Below are positions 57,280 to 64,000 of a DNA stretch of 64,000 nt, in pieces. The DNA lies in NCBI GenBank assembly GCA_045837725.1, contig JBEWZL010000220.1:1-64000 (forward strand), read 5' to 3'. The notes under the pieces are model-generated. The model was not told where the DNA came from. It saw only the letters and a program-made list of their open reading frames with translations, and ran no database searches. This DNA comes from Vermamoeba vermiformis (lineage: Eukaryota > Tubulinea > Echinamoebida). Both the position numbers and the translations under genes were made by a program. Numbering within the stretch: position 1 is the stretch's first letter; each line of letters starts with the position of its first letter.

Positions 57280-58988
57280 TTATTTTTGCAGGGCACTATT
57301 CACGTGTTGATGCAATGTTTGCAGCTTGTCGTGCTCAGCTTTGAGCTCCGCTTGACGCTGCTCGCTGTTCTTGCGCTTGAGGTACTGCGGCGCGAATTGG
57401 AACAGACTCTGCGGTGTTTCACTGAACAGCGGAGTAACAAAGCGGCGCTTCTCTTTGCGGCGCTGCAATTCTTCCGCGGGCAGATACTGTGCCATCGATT
57501 CGCGACGTGACACGCGCTTGATCTTCACTTCGCGCACCACTTTGCGCTGTTCGCTCGGAATCATCACGTGACTGGGATTGTAGCCTAATTTGGTAAGTTC
57601 GGCAGGCAGTTCGGCGTAGAAATTTCGCACGTCAGTGGCGAGAGCACGTGCATTGACACGTGAGTGCAATCGTGCGAGTCGGTCGACCAGGGCCTGAGCG
57701 CGGTCACGCAGCGCAGTGGCAGGTGGCACCCAAGCGAGTTCAGCGACGAGTTGTTTGAGCGGCAGTTCCAAGATGGTGACAGCAGGGGTCGGAGGCTTGG
57801 CGAACTTGTCAATCAGTGCCATCGTGTCGCTCACCAGCTGCCAGTTGTGCACGCGCACAGCCAGACGTGTCAGCACGCCCCAGTACTTCTCGTCGTGCGC
57901 GCTCAGTTGGTGCACGCGCTCTTCAATCGTGTGCGCGTTGACTTTCTTTGACCACACTGCCGCAGAGAGCACGTGACGCAGACTGGCACGTGACAGGCGC
58001 GCACCTTTGTGTTCGAGGCGCGAGTAGTAGCGCACGAGGGTCTTGGCGTCCCCGGCGAGTGCGGCACACTTGAGCACGGCGAGCAGATTGTCGCGCGAGG
58101 GCAGCAGCTGGTGCGGATAGAAGCACTCGTACACCTCCAAGCACTGCGCGATCAGTCCTGACTCTTGATAGGCGAGCAGCAGTGCGTTGAGGGTGGTGTG
58201 ATCCGGTACAAAAGTGCGGTGCATGTTGCTGCTGTCGAAGATGTGCGCCTTCTTCATGTCTTGGTAGATCTGGCGGGTGAAGTCGCGTTAGTAGGGAGCG
58301 TTGCGCGTACAATATTGCACAAATGTAATGCGTAATTGAATTCACTGAAAAGCAGATGTGGCATTACCGTGTCAGCGTAATTGAACTTCTGATGCAGGCC
58401 ATAGTACACCAGCAGTGCATCGTAGACTAGCTTGTCGTTATATATAGCTTGTTGTTGGCCCTTCAGCGTGGTTTTCAAGTCCAAATACGTCACCCAAGCT
58501 GCATCGAGTTCGCCGCGCTTCAAATAGCCAAAGATCAATTGTCTCGCGTCCTCCAATGAGGGTAGTTTACTATGCGCCATCTTATTCTCGCGCGTTGCGT
58601 CCATCAGCGCAGTGAACTCGCTGTCTGAGAGCTGTGGCATCTGACTCTCGATCCAAGCGACGAGTTGACTGTGATCGGGCAACACTTGACGCACTCTATT
58701 GGCCTCCTCGGGACTGAGTTCACTAATAGGCTTCAAATTCGAGGGCAATTGCACTGCTGGACTCGCGCTGAACATTCGTCGCTGAATCTGCTGCAGATTA
58801 TTCTCCACGACTCTGGTGCTATTATTGTGATGTGTTTTGACGTTGTAACAAATACCAGTATTATAAGGGGTATTTTTATGATTTTTAGAATAATTTCTGC
58901 CGCAGTTGAACATAACTCCAGTCGCAGATCTGGGAGTGGATGCAACTCGCACCACTGAAGCTAATAATGCGCCAGACCGTTGCAACAT
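57280..58988 (-). CDS. Mitochondrial PPR-like helical-repeat protein
   Basis: Two exons (58368-58988, 57280-58269) encode 536 residues. The N-terminus MLQRSGALLASVVRVASTPR is Arg/Ser-rich without acids, like a mitochondrial presequence. Helical pairs in the middle (KLVYDALLVYYGLHQKF, TTLNALLLAYQESGLIAQCL, DNLLAVLKCAALAGDAKTLV, LRHVLSAAVWSKKVNAHTIE) have the spacing and the L..AY...G pattern of pentatricopeptide repeats, which bind organellar RNA. The C-terminal ~100 residues are basic and coiled (RRKEKRRFVTPLFSE, QRQAELKAEHDKLQTLHQH). The identity of the target RNA is unknown. Confidence 0.75.
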
Positions 58989-59160
58989 ATTTGAGCACTA
59001 GTGTACGAATATATGCACAGATTTTGTAGCGGTCTAGTGCTGGCGTGTCAAAACAATAAATAAATAATAAATTAATAATTATTTCTTTTTTGTCCGTCCT
59101 GTTAGCAACACCACAGCTCGTACAAGATCACTTGCGAGTGCATTACACTACACATTTAAT

Positions 59161-61456
59161 ATGAATACGCAGCCAATGGCCGCTGCGCAAGTAGAGACTA
59201 CGCAAGTCTCGTTTCTGATCGACACTACATTCGCCCTCAAAGCGTGGTGGGAGACTGTAGGACTCGGCATTGTATCTGAGCTCGTCAAGTACGTAGTATA
59301 TATATATACTATTCTTGCCGCTCTGCTCAATCAGTCCTTTGCTTGGATCAGCATCCAATGCATGCTTACAATTCAATTCTTTGAACGAATCATTCATGAA
59401 CGGCACTGTACTGCACTAACACGCACCTATTCTCAGAGCTCTCTCTCCCAAGACACCTGACAACCCCACGCCTGGTGCTCCACCGCCCAAGCAAGTAAGT
59501 TGCACCTAAAAATAGCACTTGCCCAATATAGTCACGCCAATCACGTGCCTAATCTCGCGCGCAGATGCAGAACAAGCGCGTGGAGTGGAGTGTGGTGCTG
59601 TACCGCTCGCCCATGCCGTGGAGTGACTTTGTGTGCCAGGCCAGCGAGCTCGGCACCGATCCCAAGCGACTGCAAACCATCTTCCAGGGCATCAAGTTCG
59701 AGGGCGGTCATTTGCAGCACTTTGCATTCACTGAAGCACTCTGCGCCGCACACAACTCACTCACGCGCAATTCTCCGCCCAACAAGCGCGTGACAGCTCG
59801 TCACGTGATCATCATTTGCAGCACGGGACCGATCGGCATTAATTGTTCCGCTCCTGGCTGCAAATATTATGACACGTGGCATGAACACGTGGCACGCATC
59901 AGCAAAGACCTCGGTGCCAAGCTGTCACTGCTGTCACTGGCCAACACGGAGGACTTGCGACAGATGCTCAAAATGGTAATGCAAGCATTGCAAGTATTTC
60001 ACGCACTGACTGTCATGTAGGTGCGTCCAACCGACTCGTTCACTGAATTGAAAGGAGCTTACGCGTCATTTGACCCGTCCATTGAGAGTGAGTGATCACG
60101 TGCTGTTGAGATGCATTGCCTAATTTGGACATATCTATTTTTAGTACCGCAGTCCCTCATGCCGCAACACGCCGTGCCCATGCCCGTAGCCCCCGCACCG
60201 CTGAGTGCCACCAATGCACCCAAGCCCGTGCACATGACACCTGTCACACATGTCATGTCCAGCACGGGGGTCAGTGTGCCTATAAATAGCACTGGCAATC
60301 CTGTACTTGCCAATTCTGGCAATCCCATGCTCAACCCCTCGCACATGCCCGGACGACCGAGCGGTTTTCAACCGACCCCGACATTTATGCCGGGCAGTGC
60401 GGGGCCCATGATGACTTTCCCGCCCGGGCAACCCGCGCCATCGAAATTTCCCGAGATCAAACCTCGTCCCGTCACTAATTCTCCGGGCATGATTCGTCGG
60501 AGCAATACCCCGACACCGCAGAATGCACCAGTGGCACTTGCCAAATCGGGAGGGGTGATGAATGTCGGTCAGCCTTCCTTATATGGCAATGCAGGGCCTC
60601 GTCCAGCTCTCGGCGGAGATTTATTGGCCGCGTACCCCGCACAAGCAGTGCGGCCAGTGTGGATCGGAAATCTCCGCTTGAGCTCGCAGACCCTCAACAT
60701 GGCGTGTCGCGTGCAAGCAGTGCCAGCGAACCCGAAATCTCCGGGAGATAGCAGCGGAGAATTAAGTCTGACGGAGTGGAACAGCGACCTGTTCATCACG
60801 CAATTTGTTCCGCTCGATGCTGTCAAACGTCTGACGAGCTCCACGACACCACGTGTCATTGTGCGATTCATGCCGCACGAGATGCAGTACGTGACTGACG
60901 ATTGCCTAATATGGTAATAAGTGCTGATCGATCTGACAGGGACAAGCAACCATATTTGGAAATGGTCAATCAGTTCAAGAGCGGTGCGGTACGTGTCAAA
61001 TGCCGTATTCAGCGAGCACTTGCCTAATTTAGTCATTGATTCCTAGTTTGGACTGGTGGAGCTGCAGACCAAGGCAGTGCTGATCGGACTCACCGCACAG
61101 CCCGCGCGCACGTTCATGGGACTCGTGGTGCCGCGTGAGTCCTGGCTGCGCGCACAACAAGCGACCAATCAGAGCCAAGCCAATCTCGCGCTCGCACCCA
61201 ATCTCGGTGCTGCTCCGAACCCTGGTGGAGGTGTCGCGCAGTTCCGCCCCGCACTCAACCAGGGCCAATTCCAGGGCCAGCAGTTCTTCACTCCTCCGAA
61301 CTTTGCACCGAGTAAGTATTGCACGAATTTGGCGCAAAGACTGGTGACTGACTCGTTTTTCCTAATTTAGAACAACCAGCGTACAACATGAACATGCAGA
61401 ACACGGGTGTAAATTTAGGCAATATTAATTACCGAGGACCCAATTCATTCCAATAA
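59161..61456 (+). CDS. MED25: Mediator subunit MED25 (vWA and ACID domains)
   Basis: Eight exons give 610 residues. The N-terminal ~230 residues are the MED25 von Willebrand A domain: VSFLIDTTFALKAWWETVGL, RVEWSVVLYRSPMPWSDF, FEGGHLQHFAFTEALCAAHN and ARHVIIICSTGPIG, followed by ISKDLGAKLSLLSLANTE. The middle is Pro/Met/Asn-rich and disordered. The activator-interacting domain is at about 400-545: PVWIGNLRLSSQTLNMACRV, then ELSLTEWNSDLFITQFVPLD, GLVELQTKAVLIGL and ARTFMGLVVP (compare KKIFMGLIPY in human MED25). The tail is Gln/Asn/Pro-rich. MED25 bridges transcription activators and Mediator in the nucleus. Its DNA also contains CC(A/T)6GG motifs, including coding CCTTATATGG at 60577. Confidence 0.88.
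60116..60131 (+). promoter_or_regulatory. Intronic TTGCCTAATTTGGACA element (copy 4)
   Basis: Exact copy in the fourth MED25 intron, followed within four bases by CTATTTTTAG (60135-60144), which forms the 3' splice site. Near copies occur in later MED25 introns (about 61020) and just after its stop codon (about 61476). Confidence 0.6.
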
Positions 61457-61570
61457 TGACTCGTAACTGAGTCTGTTGCCTTATTTGGACAATTAACCTT
61501 TTTTGTAAATAAACTGTACAATTTTACTGTCGTTACGTACACGGCGCTATTTTTATATACAACGAGTTGA

Positions 61571-63221
61571 TCACGTGACTTTGGAAGCCAGCAGTGACGA
61601 GGTTCGGGGAATTTCCGCTTGAGAATTCTTGAGCGGAGAATTAGAGCGGAGATAATCGTCGCGCACACTGTCCATTAATCCGCCCTTGTTGTCACGTGCT
61701 CGCGTGCCAGGCGTCAGCACAGGAATATCTGCAATGATTGAGTGAGCATGATCAGAGTTCGATGAGTTATTGCAATTATTCGCAGTGTCAAATCCACCGC
61801 TCTATAAATAGAACAGAGCTATAAATAGCAGATGACGTACCCACAGGACGAGGTTCAATCGATTCTATAATTGGCGCGCAGTTGAATAGCGTGCCGTCGA
61901 TCACGTGCTCCTCGTGCCGTTCATAGAACAAAATGTAGCCAGTCTGCGACGAGGACTCGTATGGCGAGCCAAAAATAGAACTGAGCTGACTCTCTTCCAT
62001 CTTGTGCACGTGCTCGTCGTCGAACAGCAGCCAGTGTGCACCGGTACGCACCACTGTGGCAGGGGTTAGTGGCTGTTGTATGTCACTAGGGTCACTATTA
62101 TACATCACTATTGTATCACTAGGGTCAAGATTGTCATATCACTATTACACATCACTATTATATATCACTATTGTCATATCACTATTGTATATCACTATTG
62201 TCCTATCAGTCGCTACTGTACCAGCAATGTAGTGGCCCTGGTTGGGTCCCGCACCGAGGTGTATGATCACGGCGCCGAGTCTGTAGTGCACGCCACTCTG
62301 CTTGAGCGCGAGCGGGAATGCCACGCGGTAGTTGAGCTTGGTGTAGCGCTCAATCTCTTCCAGGAATTTGAAGCGCTTCAGCTGCACCACCAACACGCGC
62401 GGCGGGGACTTGATCCGCAGTCGTTTTTGTGCCTCTTGAAAGCTGTGACACTGCTCGCACCAGAACTTGTTTTGTCGCGACAGCGTCTCAATGCGACTGA
62501 AGTTGTTTAAGCACGCCGTCAGCGAGCTGTTCTGCTCCACATCCACACTCAGATCAATGAAGGATTCGTCTTTGCTCGTGATCTGAACAGCATTAGAGAC
62601 CTGAGTAGTAAATTTGGAGTACTTACAGTCTCGCACATCATGCACTTTGTTTCATTAGTCAATACGCCCTCAAAATACTCGTGCACCAGAGTTTTGATCG
62701 GATCTGACAACAAACCATCAATTTCAATGCAGTGGCGTCAATAGTCTAATTACACATACCTTTTGAGTCCTCTTTCTGCTCTTTGCGCGCATCACGCTCC
62801 ATAGTCTCTGAAATTGCATTGAGAAGGTAGATGAGAAATTCGTGTGCATCTTGTTGATTGAATCCGCTGAATAATACTGAAAAATATATTAATATTCGTC
62901 TAAATGCGACTAAAACATCTACGCACCATTCTCAGTCTTCAAGCGCTGAATGAATTTGCGTGGGCCAATCACGCCCGTGCGTCGTTTGTGCGAGCCAATC
63001 TGCGCGTAGAGCTGTGCGAGTGTGTGGAGCAGCGAGTCACTATTAGGGCGCTGTTCGACATAGTGCAGCAGCGCAGTTCTGAACTCGCAGCAGTAGTACA
63101 AGGCCTGCAGCACCGAGTTGCAGTAGCAGGTGTTGCCGTAGTTCTCGAGGCCCAAGTAGTGCTCGTTGTCTGAGCTCTGCGGACCTAGTTCACGCTCGAG
63201 CTTGGTGTCTGTGTTGCCCAT
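61571..63221 (-). CDS. Ubiquitin-specific protease, USP12/USP46-like
   Basis: Six exons (62927-63221, 62760-62876, 62627-62703, 62222-62582, 61841-62053, 61571-61728) encode 406 residues. LGLENYGNTCYCNSVLQALY is the Cys box. NQQDAHEFLIYLLNAI follows. Zinc-binding CMMCET pairs with FWCEQCHSFQEA. PPRVLVVQLKRFKF and the His box GPNQGHYIAVVRTGAHWLLF complete the catalytic core, then TGYILFYE. Order and spacing match USP12/USP46, histone H2A/H2B deubiquitinases that need WD40 partners (UAF1). The short C-terminus (LRSNSPLKNSQAEIP) is unlike animal forms. The fourth intron carries a small TATCACTATTG repeat. Confidence 0.93.
62080..62212. repeat. Intronic TATCACTATTG/TACATCACTATTA minisatellite
   Basis: About ten tandem, imperfect copies of an 11-12-base unit (TATCACTATTG, with CATATCACTATT and TATATCACTATT variants) fill most of a 168-nt intron (62054-62221) of the USP gene. 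Ordinary simple-repeat expansion in an intron. There are no unique spacers, so it is not CRISPR-like. Confidence 0.85.
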
Positions 63222-63615
63222 AGTAATAATAACAATATAATAGTCGTCAATGGAACGCGGTGGTTGTGTTCGTCATTCGCGTGTCAGCGTTGCGAAAAAT
63301 CGGAAAAAGAAAGAGCGAGATTGAAAGCATTGAGTGTCGTAGTAACAGCTCATGCCCCGTCTAGCTTGCCAGTCATTATTGGACAGCATGTGCCGTGAAG
63401 CCTACAGTGAATTCGCCTTACAATAGCTGAATAGCTGTCTTCTTGTTTCTTGCTACAGCTCCAGACCTCCATTGCTGGCTGGCTCATCATTGTATCATCC
63501 AACAAGCTTGTAGATGCGTACACCCCTTGTTGTTGCCGAGTTAGAAGGAAGTGAGCATTCCCCGCCAAAACCGAGTTGCGATATTTAAAATTGAACTGCA
63601 CACCACACGAGCACG
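63222..63615. other. Divergent region between USP and RFC genes
   Basis: About 390 bp with the two divergent promoters. I see no exon, repeat or RNA gene. Confidence 0.4.
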
Positions 63616-64000
63616 ATGTCCTCGAAATCAAAGAAGAGCAGTAAAGCTGCCATGGAAGAGCACGCTGATGCCATGGATGTGGAGGAAAAGATGGATGTAG
63701 TCAAAGAACGCTCCACGGACACACTGCCGTGGGTAGAGAAATATAGACCCGCTTCATTTGACGATTTAATAGCGCATGACGATATTATATCCACTTGTAG
63801 GTTTTATTTAACACTGCGCTAAATCCATTAATATTATTAAGTAATTTCTTCTAATCTGCTATTGATGCAGTGAACAAGTTGCTAGACAGTCGCAAATTGC
63901 CGCATTTGTTATTCTATGGTCCACCAGGCACGGGCAAGACCAGCACCATCAAGTGTTTGGCGCGCAAGTTGATCGGCGGTGCCAACTATCAATCGCAAGT
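63616..64000 (+). CDS. Replication factor C small subunit, 5' part
   Basis: Two exons visible (63616-63796 and 63871 to the window edge, where the gene continues). After a basic and acidic leader ([16 protein letters not shown]), [20 protein letters not shown] is the RFC box and [19 protein letters not shown] contains the Walker A P-loop GPPGTGKT. The sequence is closest to the yeast Rfc3/human RFC5-type subunit by the pattern [20 protein letters not shown] loads PCNA on primed DNA. Only ~100 residues are in the window, so the exact paralogue is not certain. Confidence 0.9.

Noticed and set aside
62080-62212. CRISPR or telomeric repeat
   Set aside because: A simple 11-12-bp intron minisatellite without spacers; it is spliced out between two USP exons that join in phase.
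1-64000. tRNA, rRNA or snRNA genes
   Set aside because: I looked for cloverleaf and conserved box sequences by eye and found none I could support. A covariance-model scan would be decisive.

Overview
This window comes from the nuclear genome of an intron-rich, gene-dense eukaryote, most likely a single-celled protist. Nearly every gene is broken by GT-AG introns, mostly 40-120 nt long. The gene set is plainly eukaryotic: LSM4, LUC7, ribosomal protein eL20, MED25, UNC50, a WASP-type Arp2/3 activator, a USP12/46-type deubiquitinase and an RFC clamp-loader subunit. I cannot name the lineage from sequence alone. Exon-intron models were built by hand by joining reading frames at GT/AG sites. For almost all genes the exon lengths sum to a whole number of codons. 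Individual splice sites may be off by a few bases.

Layout. 0-6 kb: an odd, lower-GC stretch with a gene resembling Fpg/Nei DNA glycosylases, a ~1.1 kb minisatellite, a damaged JmjC/cupin-like gene, a cysteine-rich exon and the tail of a pogo/Tigger transposase. 6-19.5 kb: a secreted DsbA-like thioredoxin-fold protein, a DOMON-cytochrome b561 membrane reductase, a giant membrane-anchored DUF1800-DUF1501 fusion and a DEP + beta-propeller protein. 19.8-27.5 kb: a coiled-coil protein, guanylate kinase, a LUD-domain protein, a HINT-type HIT hydrolase, a selenocysteine-lyase-like enzyme and a PGQ-repeat protein ending in DUF4476. 27.8-31.8 kb: a WASP-like protein with an unusual extra coiled coil and C2 domain. 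31.9-40.5 kb: AN1 zinc finger protein, two small ORFs, LSM4, LUC7, a SulP anion transporter and UNC50. 40.7-54.6 kb: an unknown helical protein, a CCX/NCLX-type cation exchanger, a nucleotidyltransferase-fold protein, an FKBP-TPR protein, GDP-mannose 3,5-epimerase, an OSR1/SPAK-like Ste20 kinase, an APH-fold kinase-like protein, eL20 and a possible SCAMP. 54.7-57.2 kb: a gene-free tract of diverged repeats. 57.3-64 kb: a mitochondrial PPR-like protein, MED25, a USP and the 5' end of an RFC gene.

No operon-like pathway links the genes; they are mainly housekeeping genes packed head-to-head or tail-to-tail, several sharing short divergent promoters. The strongest unexplained signal is at DNA level. 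From about 30 kb rightwards, A/T-core motifs matching MADS-box protein sites (CTATTTTTAG-type and CCTAATTTGG-type) recur in introns, flanks and coding exons, in several reading frames and both orientations. A 16-mer, TTGCCTAATTTGGACA, occurs exactly four times in introns. The 12-base palindrome TGACACGTGTCA also occurs four times. The other main finding is the WASP-like protein architecture.
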